DNA from: Herbaspirillum sp. GW103
GTDB taxonomy: Bacteria; Pseudomonadota; Gammaproteobacteria; Burkholderiales; Burkholderiaceae_D
Reading direction: 5' to 3'
Length of the DNA stretch: 64,000 nt
Assembly: GCF_000261365.1 (NCBI RefSeq)
Contig: NZ_AJVC01000003.1
Coordinates: 1,612,001 to 1,676,000, forward strand
Shown: piece by piece, positions 33,798 through 43,476 of the stretch
Layout: each line of letters starts with the position of its first letter
Position numbering within the stretch: position 1 is the stretch's first letter
Translations under genes and position numbers: made by a program
Notes under the pieces: generated by a model
Databases searched by the model: none
Told to the model about the DNA's origin: nothing
What the model saw: the letters and a program-made list of their open reading frames with translations, nothing else

Positions 33798-35440
33798 CAC
33801 CCATGCGCGTGCGCACCGACCAGCAGCATTTCACCGCTGCGCTCCGCGACTGGTGCCACGGCCACGGGCGTGGCTGCGGACACCATCTCAATGGGCTTGT
33901 CCCTTTCAGGATCAAGCTTGAACACCTGCACCGCCCCCGCCAACTGTACCGCCTGCTCCTGCAAGGACTGCGACGCCGCAGCCGCCTGCTCCACCAGCGC
34001 CGCATTCTGTTGCGTCGCCTGATCCATCAATCCGATGGCCTGATTGACCTGGACGATGCCGTCACTCTGTTCGGCACTGGCGGCCGTGATCTCGCCCACG
34101 ATATCGGCCACGCGATGCACACTGCCCACGACCTGCTGCATCGTCGCACCCGCCTGCGCCACCAGACGGCTACCGCTTTCCACCTTGCCGACCGAATCAT
34201 CGATGAGCTCCTTGATCTCACGGGCCGCCGCTGCCGAGCGCTGCGCCAGTGAGCGCACCTCGGAGGCGACCACCGCAAAACCGCGCCCCTGCTCGCCTGC
34301 GCGCGCCGCCTCCACGGCAGCATTCAGGGCAAGGATATTGGTCTGGAAAGCGATACCGTCAATCACGCTGATGATGTCAACGATCTTCAGGGACGAGGCA
34401 TTGATCTCTTCCATCGTCTTGACCACCTCCTGTACCGCCTGACCACCCTCGCTGGCCACACCGGAGGCAGAAATCGCCAGCGCATTGGCCTGCTGGGCGT
34501 TATCGGCATTCTGGCGCACGGCAGCGGTGAGCTGTTCCATGGCCGAAGCGGTCTCTTCAATGGACCCGGCCTGGGATTCAGTGCGGCTGGACAGATCCAG
34601 ATTGCCAGCCGCGATTTCTGCCGTGGCTGTGCCAATGGTATTGGCGCTATTGCGCACATTGCTCACGATGCGCACCAGACTGTCGGTCATCTGCTGGATG
34701 GCCTGCATCAACTGGCCGACCTCATCATTGGCGCGATGACGGATGCGGGTGCTGAGATCACCCGTGGCAATGGCGCGCGCAGTCAGGATGGCTTCACCCA
34801 GCGAGGTGGAAATGGCGCGCGAAATCAGCTGCCCCACCAGCGCCACCACCACACACACGAACAGGCTCATCAGCACGGCCTGGTAGATCGCCGAACGCAA
34901 ACTGTTCTGGGCCGTCTGCACACCCTGCTGGCCGAGCTGCTCGTTGTGGCGGCGATGTGCAGCCAGCGCGTTGATGAGCTTGGTACCGGGCGGAACCACG
35001 TAGTGCTCCACGGCCGCCAGCGCTTCCTCGTTCTTGCCTTCGGCACCCAGCGCGATGACCCGCTGTCGGTTCTTCTCATACTCGGCAAAGGCATCACGGT
35101 CTGCCTGCAGCAACTGCCGGTCGGTGGCATCGGAGAGGACGTCCTTCTCGTAACGATCAAAGGTGGCAAGGACCTGGTCACGCAGCGTGCTCATGGATTT
35201 TTCCAGCTGGAGACGGGCGGCGGCATCGGTCGCGGCGGCATAGCGCCAGATGCCGACACGGATACCGAAAATCGCCTCGCTGGCCTCGCCCAGTACCAGC
35301 AGACTGGGCACGGTGTTGACCGAAGAATAGCTGGCCGCATCGGCAATGCGATTGCTGTGATAGATGCTCAAACCGGTGACGCCGGCCAGGCCCAGAACGA
35401 CGGCGAGCAGAAGCAGACGGATTTTATTGGCAATGGTCAT
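33797..35440 (-). CDS. Methyl-accepting chemotaxis protein
   Basis: 547 residues. It has a first membrane segment (about 8-27), a four-helix-bundle periplasmic sensor (about 30-185), a second membrane segment ([19 protein letters not shown]), a HAMP domain ([20 protein letters not shown]), and the conserved MCP hairpin ([23 protein letters not shown], then [10 protein letters not shown]). There is no C-terminal NWETF-type pentapeptide, so it probably relies on other receptors for CheR/CheB contact. The ligand is unknown. It is monocistronic. Confidence 0.95.
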   Translation of the reverse strand: MTIANKIRLLLLAVVLGLAGVTGLSIYHSNRIADAASYSSVNTVPSLLVLGEASEAIFGIRVGIWRYAAATDAAARLQLEKSMSTLRDQVLATFDRYEKDVLSDATDRQLLQADRDAFAEYEKNRQRVIALGAEGKNEEALAAVEHYVVPPGTKLINALAAHRRHNEQLGQQGVQTAQNSLRSAIYQAVLMSLFVCVVVALVGQLISRAISTSLGEAILTARAIATGDLSTRIRHRANDEVGQLMQAIQQMTDSLVRIVSNVRNSANTIGTATAEIAAGNLDLSSRTESQAGSIEETASAMEQLTAAVRQNADNAQQANALAISASGVASEGGQAVQEVVKTMEEINASSLKIVDIISVIDGIAFQTNILALNAAVEAARAGEQGRGFAVVASEVRSLAQRSAAAAREIKELIDDSVGKVESGSRLVAQAGATMQQVVGSVHRVADIVGEITAASAEQSDGIVQVNQAIGLMDQATQQNAALVEQAAAASQSLQEQAVQLAGAVQVFKLDPERDKPIEMVSAATPVAVAPVAERSGEMLLVGAHAHG

Positions 35441-35875
35441 GATCAGGTTTCCTGCGCTCGATGTGGACGCGCATCAGGTGGATGGACTGAAATGGGTTGG
35501 GTTGACGCCAAAAAATTATATGTCCGCAAAAAATATGGAAAATCCACATGTGCCCGCATCTTGATGCGAATCATGATTGCTGCCTGGAAAACGACGCTGG
35601 ATCAAACGAACGTAAAAACTAAGTTGCATCCTCCGCAAAAGCGCGTATAAGTGGACTCATTCAATAAAAAGAATTAGTAAATCCGGCAAAAGAAAATAGT
35701 CCCCGCAAGCTCAATTCAGCCAGTGAGTTCAATGGATCGAACCAGGGAGAAAGAAAGTACAGCCGGAAGAAAGGCAAGGAAAACTAAGTTTTTCGACATG
35801 CCTTTGGCGTACGCGGAAAAGAAAACAGCGGAGCCATCCTGCGCTCCGCTGATTCAGAAGACGATGAATCTGCTG
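35441..35875. other. A/T-rich intergenic region upstream of the chemoreceptor
   Basis: This contains the chemoreceptor leader: a TATAAT on the minus strand at 35515-35520, about 75 bases before the ATG, without a clear -35 and without a sigma-28-type element. A terminator lies at 35820-35851. The small plus-strand frame at 35723-35965 is Lys/Ala-rich, has no ribosome binding site and crosses the acetyltransferase stop, so it is not called. Confidence 0.5.
35820..35851 (-). terminator. Terminator of the GNAT gene
   Basis: The stem CAGCGGAGC / GCTCCGCTG is followed on the minus strand by GTTTTCTTTT. It lies 25 bases after the acetyltransferase stop. Confidence 0.8.
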
Positions 35876-36328
35876 CTATGCGCCCTGCCGATAAATATCC
35901 GGACGCGAGATATGCCACACGAAGTCACCGCGATTGATGGCCTCGAAACCACAGCTGGCATATAGCCACGGTGCGGTAGAAGTGGTCAGCATGACCCGAC
36001 GCAGTTTCTGCAGGGTCGGATGCTGGTTCACCGATTCGATCATCCAGCGCCCCAGACCCTGGCCGCGCAAGTCGCCGACGACGAAGACGTCGCACAGGTA
36101 GCCGAAGGTGGCATGGTCGGTCACCACGCGGGCAAAACCGATCTGCTGCTTGCCGCGATAAAGACCGAAGCAAAGGCTGTTGGCCAAGGCGGTACGCACG
36201 GTGTTGAGGTCGATGCCGGGGGACCAGCTCGAATGGGTCAGTACGTCGTGGATGAGAGGGATGTCCAGCCGGTCGGGATCGGTGTCGATGAGGAAATCAT
36301 CGCGCCGCCAGATCAGGTGATGGCTCAT
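35876..36328 (-). CDS. GNAT-family N-acetyltransferase
   Basis: A 150-residue protein with the GNAT core: VTDHATFGYLCDVFVVGDLR leads into the acetyl-CoA loop RGQGLGRWMIE (R/Q-x-x-G-x-G/A), followed by LYASCGFEAI. The substrate is unknown. The closest type by pattern is the YjdJ/PhnO-like group of small GNATs (FARVVTD, VFVxxxxRGxGLGxWM). It stands alone with its own terminator. Confidence 0.92.
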   Translation of the reverse strand: MSHHLIWRRDDFLIDTDPDRLDIPLIHDVLTHSSWSPGIDLNTVRTALANSLCFGLYRGKQQIGFARVVTDHATFGYLCDVFVVGDLRGQGLGRWMIESVNQHPTLQKLRRVMLTTSTAPWLYASCGFEAINRGDFVWHISRPDIYRQGA

Positions 36329-36760
36329 GGTCGTTCCTTGCTTGATGGCTTGTTGTCGTAAAAAGTTTGCCCTGGTGCATGTTGCCTGTTACTGCGAAAA
36401 CAATTTAGAACGTTTCTCCTCTTCCGGAATGGGCACGCCAACCCGCCCTGGCGAGCTGCTGCAGCGCGTGCTGACGGGCTTGACGACGGATCTGCGACAG
36501 TGCAAAAAATCGCCCGATTTATCTTTTCCGTGGATGAGATTCGTTCCGTGGCCGTTCATGATGCCACAGCCGCCCCCGCCTTGCGCAAGGCTTTCCATCG
36601 GGCAAGAGCGTCTGACTGACGCTTTCGGCTGAAACATTGCTTGCACTTCCGTTACACCTTGTCGACTCAAGCTGGCAGACCATGAATTCACTTCGGTGCG
36701 ACGGCAGCGACCACGATCACCCGTATGGCTCCCGCGCACGCCATTGGCAAGGAGAACGAC
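36329..36760. other. Intergenic region, no feature recognised
   Basis: About 430 bases between the divergent GNAT and DUF3300 genes. No intact gene, tRNA or clear promoter was recognised. A short TTTAGAACGTTTCTCC stretch near 36403-36418 is the only A/T-rich patch. The last bases hold the AAGGAG ribosome binding site of the next gene. Confidence 0.4.
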
Positions 36761-38179
36761 ATGAACAAGATATCCCTGGCCTGGGCTACCTGCCTGGTCT
36801 TTTCGCTGGTCTCGGGCCTGCCCGTGCAGGCGCAGACGGCCTATGCGCCACCTGCACCGGTCTATACCCAGCAGCAGCTGGACCAGATGCTGGCACCGGT
36901 GGCGCTCTACCCGGATTCCCTGCTGGCCCAGGTCCTGATGGCCTCGACCTATCCGCTGGAGGTGGTGCAGGCCCAGCGCTTCGTGGAAGCCCGACCTGGC
37001 CTGCAAGGCGATGGGCTGGCCCGCGCCGTGGCCCCCATGCCCTGGGACCCGAGCGTGAAGGCGCTGGTGCAGTTTCCCTCGGTGCTGGCCATGCTCAATG
37101 ACCGCCTGGACTGGACCCAGCAACTGGGCCAGGCCTTCCTCGGCCAGCAAGCCCCCGTGATGGATACGGTGCAGAACCTGCGCGAGCGTGCCCGCATTGC
37201 CGGCACGCTCGAATCCAGCCCGCAGCAGCGCGTGGTGGTGCAGGATGAGATGATCGAGATCGTGCCGGTCAATCCGCAGGTGGTCTACGTGCCCTACTAC
37301 AACCCGACCGTGGTCTATGGCAGCTGGTGGTGGCCCTCGGCCCCGCCAGTGGTGTGGGCACCGCCGCCGCGCTATCGGCCGCCCAGCTATGAACCGGGCT
37401 TCTCGGCCAGCATCAGCTTCGGGGTGGGCATCGGCGTGATGCGTGCCGTCTTCGGTGAGGCGCGGCCGGACTGGCGCCAGCGCCAGGTACTGGTGACGCA
37501 GACCCGCATCAACAACGTCACCAACGTCAACAACACCAACATCATCCATCAACGCTATGTCAACAATGTCACCGTCAACCGCAACGTGACGATGAACCAG
37601 CGCCCGGTGGTATGGCACCACGATCCACGCTATGCCGGTGGGCGCTATGCCCAGCCATCCGCGCCCGCCGTGGCACCGCCGCCGGGACACCATGCACCGG
37701 CTGTGCGGCCACTGCCGGTGGTCGACAACGTGCAGCAGCGCCTGGCCCAGCAAGACCAGTTCCGCCAGCGCCAGGCCGTCGAGCAGCAACGCCAGCGCGA
37801 ACAACAGGCCAATGACCAGCAACGCCAGCGTGAGCAGATGATCCGCGATCAGCAACACCAGCGCGAGCAGCAAGCCCAAGAGCAGCGCCAACGGCAACAG
37901 GCCGAGCAACGGCAGTGGCAGCAGCACCAGCAAGGTCAGCAGCAGAGACAGCAACAGCGCGAGCAGCAGATGCGCGAGCAGCAGATGCGCCAGCAGCAGA
38001 TGATGAACCAGCAGCAGATGATGAACCAGCAGCGCGAGCAGCAGCATCGCCAGATGGAGCAGGCCCGGCAGCAGCAACAGCAACAACATGAGGTCGCGCA
38101 ACGTGAGCAGCACCAGCAGCAGACGCGGCAGCATGAAGCCCATCCGCGCCGTGACGACCGGCGCGACGAGCGCTCCTGA
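36761..38179 (+). CDS. DUF3300 domain-containing secreted protein with Gln-rich tail
   Basis: About 472 residues with a signal peptide (about 1-24, ending VQAQT). The DUF3300 domain (about 30-250) contains LDQMLAPVALYPDSLLAQVL, ASTYPLEVVQA and IEIVPVNPQVVYVPYYNPTV. A Tyr/Pro/Trp-rich linker and an Asn/Val-rich segment follow. The last 170 residues are almost wholly Gln, Arg, Glu and Met, likely coiled coil or disordered. The function of DUF3300 proteins is unknown; they are usually exported. ATG 36761 has AAGGAG 6 bases upstream, so it is preferred over the start at 36725. Confidence 0.9.
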   Translation: MNKISLAWATCLVFSLVSGLPVQAQTAYAPPAPVYTQQQLDQMLAPVALYPDSLLAQVLMASTYPLEVVQAQRFVEARPGLQGDGLARAVAPMPWDPSVKALVQFPSVLAMLNDRLDWTQQLGQAFLGQQAPVMDTVQNLRERARIAGTLESSPQQRVVVQDEMIEIVPVNPQVVYVPYYNPTVVYGSWWWPSAPPVVWAPPPRYRPPSYEPGFSASISFGVGIGVMRAVFGEARPDWRQRQVLVTQTRINNVTNVNNTNIIHQRYVNNVTVNRNVTMNQRPVVWHHDPRYAGGRYAQPSAPAVAPPPGHHAPAVRPLPVVDNVQQRLAQQDQFRQRQAVEQQRQREQQANDQQRQREQMIRDQQHQREQQAQEQRQRQQAEQRQWQQHQQGQQQRQQQREQQMREQQMRQQQMMNQQQMMNQQREQQHRQMEQARQQQQQQHEVAQREQHQQQTRQHEAHPRRDDRRDERS

Positions 38180-38422
38180 TCTGGTCACAACGCCGCCCGC
38201 CCGGCCCTGAGCAGCCCGCCGCCCGCACGTTGCCCATCAGCAAACATGCGGGCAAGCGGGCCGCTTCAGTTATAATCTCGGGTTTTCCAGAGCTGTCGGA
38301 ACAGGGCGTGCGGCGCCTCCTTGCCAAAGGAACAGTGCGCGCAGCCCGAGGCCATGCGGGTTGGATCGTCCAGCCGCGCCGGGGGCCGTGTTCCGCCCGG
38401 CTCCCACCCCGACCGATCCGCC

Positions 38423-40123
38423 ATGCAAGAACCCAGCAACGAACTCCCCGACGTCGCCGCCACCGCTCCTGAGGCCGCTGACGCAGATAACGCCAGCGCG
38501 CCTGGCGCCACCACCAAGGTCTCTTCCGACCTGATCGCGCGCGAAGTCAAGCGCCGCCGCACCTTCGGCATCATCTCCCACCCCGACGCCGGCAAAACCA
38601 CGCTGACCGAAAAGCTGCTGCTGTTCTCGGGCGCGATCCAGCTGGCCGGTACCGTGAAGGCCCGCAAGAGCGGTCGCCACGCCACTTCCGACTGGATGGA
38701 AATCGAAAAGCAGCGCGGCATTTCGGTAGCCAGTTCGGTGATGCAGTTCGAGTACCGCGACCACGTGGTCAACCTGCTCGACACCCCCGGCCACCAGGAC
38801 TTCTCGGAAGATACCTATCGCGTGCTCACCGCCGTGGACTCGGCGCTGATGGTGATCGATGCCGCCAAGGGCGTGGAAGAGCAGACCATCAAGCTGTTGA
38901 ACGTCTGCCGCATGCGCAATACGCCCATCATCACCTTCATGAACAAGCTGGACCGCGAAACCCGCGATTCGCTGGAGCTGTTGGATGAGCTGGAATCGGT
39001 GCTGAAGATCCAGTGCGCGCCGGTGACCTGGCCGATCGGCATGGGCAAGAATTTCCGTGGCGTGTATCACCTGCTGCGTGACGAGATCATGCTGTTCAAG
39101 GCCGGTGAAGAACGCGCCAACGGCAACGTGGAAATCATCAAGGGCATCGACAATCCCAAGCTGGCCGAGATGTTCCCGCTGGAAATCGAACAGCTCAAGA
39201 TGGAAGTGGAACTGGTGCATGGCGCCTCCCACCCCTTCAACCTGGAGGACTTTCTGGCCGGAGTGCAGACCCCGGTCTTCTTCGGCTCGGCCATCAACAA
39301 CTTCGGCGTGCGCGAGATCCTCGATGCGCTGCTGGACTGGGCACCGGGTCCGGGCGGACGCGATGCCACCGTGCGCGAGGTCAAGCCGACCGAGGAGCCG
39401 TTCTCCGGTTTCGTCTTCAAGATCCAGGCCAACATGGACCCGGCCCATCGCGACCGCATCGCCTTCCTGCGCGTGTGCTCGGGTCGCTTCGAGCGCGGCA
39501 TGAAATTGAAGCACCTGCGCCTGAACCGCGACATCAAGGTGTCTTCGGTGGTGACCTTCATGGCCTCCAGCCGCGAACAGGTGGAAGAAGCCTATGCCGG
39601 CGACATCATCGGCCTGCCCAACCACGGCAACATGCAGATCGGCGACAGCTTCTCCGAAGGCGAGATGCTGCAGTTCACCGGCATCCCCTACTTCGCCCCG
39701 GACTTCTTCCGCGTGGCACGCATCCGCAATCCGCTCAAGATCAAGCAGTTGCACAAAGGCCTGCAGCAGCTCGGCGAAGAAGGCGCGGTGCAGGTCTTCA
39801 AGCCGGTGACTGGCAGCGACCTGATCCTGGGCGCGGTCGGCGTGCTGCAGTTCGAAGTGGTAGCCAGCCGCCTGCTGAATGAATATGGCGTGGATGCGGT
39901 GTTTGAAGGCACCAGCATCAGCAGCGCCCGCTGGATCAGCTGCGATGACAAGAAGAAACTGGCCGACTTCGAGAAGTCCTCGGCCGGCGCCAACCTGGCC
40001 ATCGATGCGGCCGGTAACATGGCCTACCTGGCCAGCTCGGGCGTGAACCTGCGCCTGACCCAGGAACGCTGGCCGGAGATCACTTTCCATGCGACCCGTG
40101 AGCACGCGGCCAAGCTGGATTGA
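38423..40123 (+). CDS. prfC: Peptide chain release factor 3
   Basis: About 566 residues. The translational GTPase motifs are G1 [10 protein letters not shown]3 DTPGHQDF and G4 NKLDR, followed by domain II and the RF3-specific C-terminal domain ([20 protein letters not shown]). It recycles RF1/RF2 from the ribosome. The N-terminus carries about 40 extra Ala/Asp/Glu-rich residues ([19 protein letters not shown]) compared with the usual 529-residue form. ATG 38423 is the first ATG; an upstream TTG at 38321 is unlikely. Confidence 0.96.
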   Translation: MQEPSNELPDVAATAPEAADADNASAPGATTKVSSDLIAREVKRRRTFGIISHPDAGKTTLTEKLLLFSGAIQLAGTVKARKSGRHATSDWMEIEKQRGISVASSVMQFEYRDHVVNLLDTPGHQDFSEDTYRVLTAVDSALMVIDAAKGVEEQTIKLLNVCRMRNTPIITFMNKLDRETRDSLELLDELESVLKIQCAPVTWPIGMGKNFRGVYHLLRDEIMLFKAGEERANGNVEIIKGIDNPKLAEMFPLEIEQLKMEVELVHGASHPFNLEDFLAGVQTPVFFGSAINNFGVREILDALLDWAPGPGGRDATVREVKPTEEPFSGFVFKIQANMDPAHRDRIAFLRVCSGRFERGMKLKHLRLNRDIKVSSVVTFMASSREQVEEAYAGDIIGLPNHGNMQIGDSFSEGEMLQFTGIPYFAPDFFRVARIRNPLKIKQLHKGLQQLGEEGAVQVFKPVTGSDLILGAVGVLQFEVVASRLLNEYGVDAVFEGTSISSARWISCDDKKKLADFEKSSAGANLAIDAAGNMAYLASSGVNLRLTQERWPEITFHATREHAAKLD

Positions 40124-40167
40124 CCAGGCGTTGAGCGCATCGACCGGCCCGCGCCGGTCATGAAATG

Positions 40168-40205
40168 AAAATCGCCCGACAGGCGCAAACCTGTCGGGCG
40201 ATTTT
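40168..40205. terminator. Bidirectional terminator between prfC and ppa
   Basis: The perfect stem AAAATCGCCCGACAG / CTGTCGGGCGATTTT has an 8-base loop. It lies between two convergent genes with A/T runs on both sides. Confidence 0.9.
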
Positions 40206-40227
40206 CTTATGCCTTGCTGATGGGGAA

Positions 40228-40761
40228 TTACTTGGCGTTCTTGAACGCTTCCACACCGGCCAGGATTTCAGCACGGGCAGCGTCCGGGCCTTCCCAGCCC
40301 TCGACCTTGACCCACTTGCCCTTTTCCAGATCCTTGTAGTGTTCGAAGAAGTGCTTGATCTGGTTCAGACGCAGTTCGTTCAAATCTTCCGGCTTTTGCC
40401 AGTGGGTGTAGATCGGCAGGATCTTGTCGACGGGCACGGCCAGCAGCTTGGCGTCGATGCCCGATTCATCGGCCATCTTCAGCACGCCGATGGGGCGGCA
40501 GCGCACCACCACGCCCGGGATCAGCGGGAACGGGGTGATCACCAGCACGTCGACCGGGTCGCCGTCTTGCGACAACGTCTGGGGAATGTAGCCGTAGTTG
40601 CACGGATAGTGCATGGCAGTGCCCATGAAACGGTCGACGAAGATGGCGCCGGTGTCCTTGTCCACTTCGTACTTGATCGGATCGGCGTTCATCGGGATTT
40701 CGATGATCACGTTGAAGTCATTGGGCAGGTCGCGGCCAGCGGGGACGTTGTTCAGGCTCAT
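40228..40761 (-). CDS. ppa: Inorganic pyrophosphatase
   Basis: A 177-residue family I enzyme. Its active-site blocks are [32 protein letters not shown] and the metal-binding DGDPVDVLV. It hydrolyses pyrophosphate to drive biosynthesis. ATG 40761 gives the family start [13 protein letters not shown]; the frame extends 16 codons upstream without homology. Three copies of a GCTTAATGC-type element lie just upstream. Confidence 0.97.
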   Translation of the reverse strand: MSLNNVPAGRDLPNDFNVIIEIPMNADPIKYEVDKDTGAIFVDRFMGTAMHYPCNYGYIPQTLSQDGDPVDVLVITPFPLIPGVVVRCRPIGVLKMADESGIDAKLLAVPVDKILPIYTHWQKPEDLNELRLNQIKHFFEHYKDLEKGKWVKVEGWEGPDAARAEILAGVEAFKNAK

Positions 40762-40814
40762 GGGATTCTCACTAGGGAAAGAAACGAAAAGCGGTTTTCG
40801 GGTCGCCACCGCCT

Positions 40815-40860
40815 GAGCTTAATGCTCGATGCAATAAGCATTAAGCTGGGCTTAATGCTC
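40815..40860. repeat. Inverted plus direct repeat upstream of ppa
   Basis: The 11-mer AGCTTAATGCT (40816-40826) is followed by its exact inverse AGCATTAAGCT (40837-40847), with a 10-base gap. A third copy (GGGCTTAATGCTC, 40848-40860) matches GAGCTTAATGCTC (40815-40827) at 12 of 13 bases. It lies 54-99 bases before the ppa ATG and could be an operator or a leader hairpin. Confidence 0.6.
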
Positions 40861-40973
40861 AAACCAGGCCGTGCCAACACCGGAAAGCCGCAATTATAGC
40901 GGCATTCAGGCTCAGTCCGGCATCTTGGCCGGTGCAACTTACGCCAACATGACAGCGCCCGGCCATGGTCATG

Positions 40974-41007
40974 AAAAAGGCGGAAGGGCTTGCGCCGCTT
41001 CCGCCTT
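40974..41007 (-). terminator. Terminator of the hemCDXY operon
   Basis: The stem AAGGCGGAAG / CTTCCGCCTT is followed on the minus strand by TTTTTCAT. It lies 24 bases after the hemY stop. Confidence 0.85.
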
Positions 41008-41030
41008 GGTCATTGACCCGCACAACAAGT

Positions 41031-42230
41031 TCAGCGGATGGCCGTCGCCAGGGCGCATTGCTTGTAGTGGGCAGCGGCCTGGTCGGGCTGGTCCAGGGCC
41101 TCATGCAGCTGGGCCAGGGCCAGGTGCGATTCACGCACGGTGCGGGGTTCGATGGCGTCCGAGAGGGCTTGCTCCAGATGGCGCTGGGCCTTGCCCCACA
41201 GCTTCTGGCGCAGGCAGAACATGCCCAGGGTCAGCGCCAGTTCGGCATCCGTCGGGTTCTTGGCCAGCCAGGATTCGCAATGCTCGATCTGCGACAGCAA
41301 GGCCGGCGAGCCGGCTTCGGCGGTCGACTCACGATAGGCGCGCAGCAGGCGGATATCCCAGTCGGCAGCCAGGGCGCGTTCCAGCAGACTGCGCGCCTCG
41401 TCATGCAGGCCACGGCTGGAGAAGGCCTGGGCCGCCCGCACGGCGATGTAGGGCTTCAACTTGTCGGCACCGGGTACGCCATTCCAGAGCAGGCGAATCG
41501 ATTCGGCATCGTGCGAGCGGTCCGACAGCAAGGCATCGTAGGACATCTCGCGCAGGCGATTGGACAGGGCCGGATGCAGGGCATTGCGCTTGTCCAGGGT
41601 CTGCACCAGGCGCAGTACCTCGGGCCAGTTCTTGGCTTGCTGGTTGGCCTTCAAGGCCCACTGGAGGGCCTGGATGTGGCGGGTGCCGTTGGCGTTCAAC
41701 TCTTCCACCGTTTCCAGCGCCTGTTTGAAGTGATGTTCGTCCACTTGCAGTTCCAGTGCCGTCATCAGGCGCGCAGCTTTCAAGGTCGGATCGACTTCGG
41801 TGCTGGCCAGCCAGATGTCGCGGCGCTCGCCCTGGCGCATGCGGTGCGCGGCACGGGCTGCGATCAGGGCGGCGATGCCGGCGTTGTCGGGCAGGTCGGA
41901 GGCGCGCGTGGCAGACTTCTCGGCCTGGCCGAAGCGGCCTTCGAAATAGGCCTTCAGGGCATCGCGCAGGGCCTTGTTGCTTTCATTCTCGCGCTTGGCA
42001 CGACGATAGGCGATCACGCGGCCGGGCAGCTTCTGCGTCAGGCGGATGGCGCGGATGACCACATAGATGGTCAAAAACACCGCCAGCACGGCGAAGAGGA
42101 AGAAGTTCAGGGACAGGTCGATGCGGTACGGCGGATAGAACAGCACCACATTGCCCGGGTTGAAGCGCGCCAGCACGGCCAGGCCGATGGCGGACGCGAA
42201 GAGGGTCAGAAGCCAGAGCAGTATTTTCAT
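41031..42230 (-). CDS. hemY: Heme biosynthesis-associated TPR protein HemY
   Basis: 399 residues with two N-terminal membrane segments (ILLWLLTLFASAIGLAVLA and FFLFAVLAVFLTIYVVIRA), then the HemY N-terminal domain and TPR repeats facing the periplasm or cytoplasm (for example LALTLGMFCLRQKLWGKAQR, AELALTLG). This is the proteobacterial HemY of unknown exact function, not the Gram-positive protoporphyrinogen oxidase. Last gene of the hem operon. Confidence 0.92.
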   Translation of the reverse strand: MKILLWLLTLFASAIGLAVLARFNPGNVVLFYPPYRIDLSLNFFLFAVLAVFLTIYVVIRAIRLTQKLPGRVIAYRRAKRENESNKALRDALKAYFEGRFGQAEKSATRASDLPDNAGIAALIAARAAHRMRQGERRDIWLASTEVDPTLKAARLMTALELQVDEHHFKQALETVEELNANGTRHIQALQWALKANQQAKNWPEVLRLVQTLDKRNALHPALSNRLREMSYDALLSDRSHDAESIRLLWNGVPGADKLKPYIAVRAAQAFSSRGLHDEARSLLERALAADWDIRLLRAYRESTAEAGSPALLSQIEHCESWLAKNPTDAELALTLGMFCLRQKLWGKAQRHLEQALSDAIEPRTVRESHLALAQLHEALDQPDQAAAHYKQCALATAIR

Positions 42231-42250
42231 ATCAGGTTCCCGTCAGCGGC

Positions 42251-43441
42251 TCACGGACGGGCCTTGTAGTTGCGCACGGCGTTGAGGCTTTCGGCCAGCG
42301 TGGGCAACTGAATGGAGACATTGCTGCCCTGTACCTGCTTCAACAGCGCCTGGGTAGTCTGGACCTGCTTGGCGCGGGTATCGAAATACTTGGCGATGGT
42401 GTCCTGGGCCGACGACAGGTCATTGCGGAAGGCGAACTCGTTGCGCGAGAGCAGGGCCAGGCGCGCATTGAGCAGGCGCAGCTTGAGGTTCTCTCGCACG
42501 AAGTAGGCCTGGCCCGGCGAGAGCAGGATCGCTTCCGGTGTCTGCACTTCACGGATGCGCACCAGCTGGCGCAGTTCGGACCACATCTCGGTGCTCATGC
42601 TCTGCCAGGTCTCACGCGCACCGGCCAGCCATTGCGACCAGGCCGAGGCTTCGGCGGGTGCGGCTTCGGCCCGGGTCTTGCCATGCTTGGTCTCGCCCTT
42701 GGCGGCGGCCTTCACCGGCTGCGGCTTGGGCTCGCTGGCCGACTCCACCGGATGCTCGTCCACCAGCAGCGGCAGGGTATCGACCTGGCCGATGGCGCTA
42801 TCGAGGCGCACGGCGATGCCGGCGATGTCCACCGTCGGCAGGGCCTTCAGGCGCTCGATGTCATGCGCAATGGCACGACGGATCACGATGAACTGCGCCT
42901 TGTCCGAACGCGACAGGCTCTTGTCGGCATTCTGCAGGGCAATCAGCGCACCTTGCACGTTGCCGGCCAGCTCCAGCTGCTGGTCTGCAGTGGAGAGCAC
43001 TTCCTCGATTTCGGAGAGGGCCCAGTCGTCGCGGTTCTTGTTCAAGTCCTGGTACATCTGCTCCAGCGCCAGCTGCTGGCTCTGGGATTCGGCCTGCTTG
43101 CTGTCCAGCACGCTGACCTTGGATTGCAGCTCCTTGGTGCTTTCCTGCACTGACTTGAGCACGCCCTTGAGTTCATTGCTGTTGTTGTCGCCATTCTGCA
43201 GGCGCTGCGCGACTTCGCTGCGCAGGTCGCGCAGTTCGGTATGCGAAACCCACCACTGCGCGCCCAGGCCGGCGATGACCAGCAGCAGCACGATGGTCTG
43301 CGCACGCTGGCGGCGACGCAGCACCGCCGTGCCATCGGGCGGGGTGAAGGTATAGGACGCCTGCGGCGCCGCTGCACCAACGTTGTGGCTGGCTTGCGGT
43401 TGAGGCTCCGGCAATTGGGGGGTGGGTTGCTGTTCGTTCAT
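42251..43441 (-). CDS. hemX: HemX (uroporphyrinogen-III C-methyltransferase-like membrane protein)
   Basis: A 396-residue protein with one membrane segment (TIVLLLVIAGLGAQWWVSH) after a Pro/Gln-rich cytoplasmic start, then a coiled coil with Gln- and Glu-rich heptads and a C-terminal domain (PEAILLSPGQAYFVRENLKLRLLNARLALLSRNE) typical of HemX. It is often annotated as a uroporphyrinogen methyltransferase but has no SAM-binding motif, so that name is misleading. It lies between hemD and hemY. Confidence 0.92.
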   Translation of the reverse strand: MNEQQPTPQLPEPQPQASHNVGAAAPQASYTFTPPDGTAVLRRRQRAQTIVLLLVIAGLGAQWWVSHTELRDLRSEVAQRLQNGDNNSNELKGVLKSVQESTKELQSKVSVLDSKQAESQSQQLALEQMYQDLNKNRDDWALSEIEEVLSTADQQLELAGNVQGALIALQNADKSLSRSDKAQFIVIRRAIAHDIERLKALPTVDIAGIAVRLDSAIGQVDTLPLLVDEHPVESASEPKPQPVKAAAKGETKHGKTRAEAAPAEASAWSQWLAGARETWQSMSTEMWSELRQLVRIREVQTPEAILLSPGQAYFVRENLKLRLLNARLALLSRNEFAFRNDLSSAQDTIAKYFDTRAKQVQTTQALLKQVQGSNVSIQLPTLAESLNAVRNYKARP

Positions 43442-43476
43442 GGGCTGGATTGTAACGCGGCAAATTACGCGGCCGC

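Noticed and set aside
35723-35965. An 80-codon plus-strand frame upstream of the GNAT gene
   Set aside because: It overlaps the terminator and the acetyltransferase 3' end, and no ribosome binding site or homology is visible.
36389-38188. A 599-codon Leu-rich minus-strand frame
   Set aside because: It is the reverse complement of the Gln-rich DUF3300 tail, where CAG repeats read as CTG (Leu) runs.
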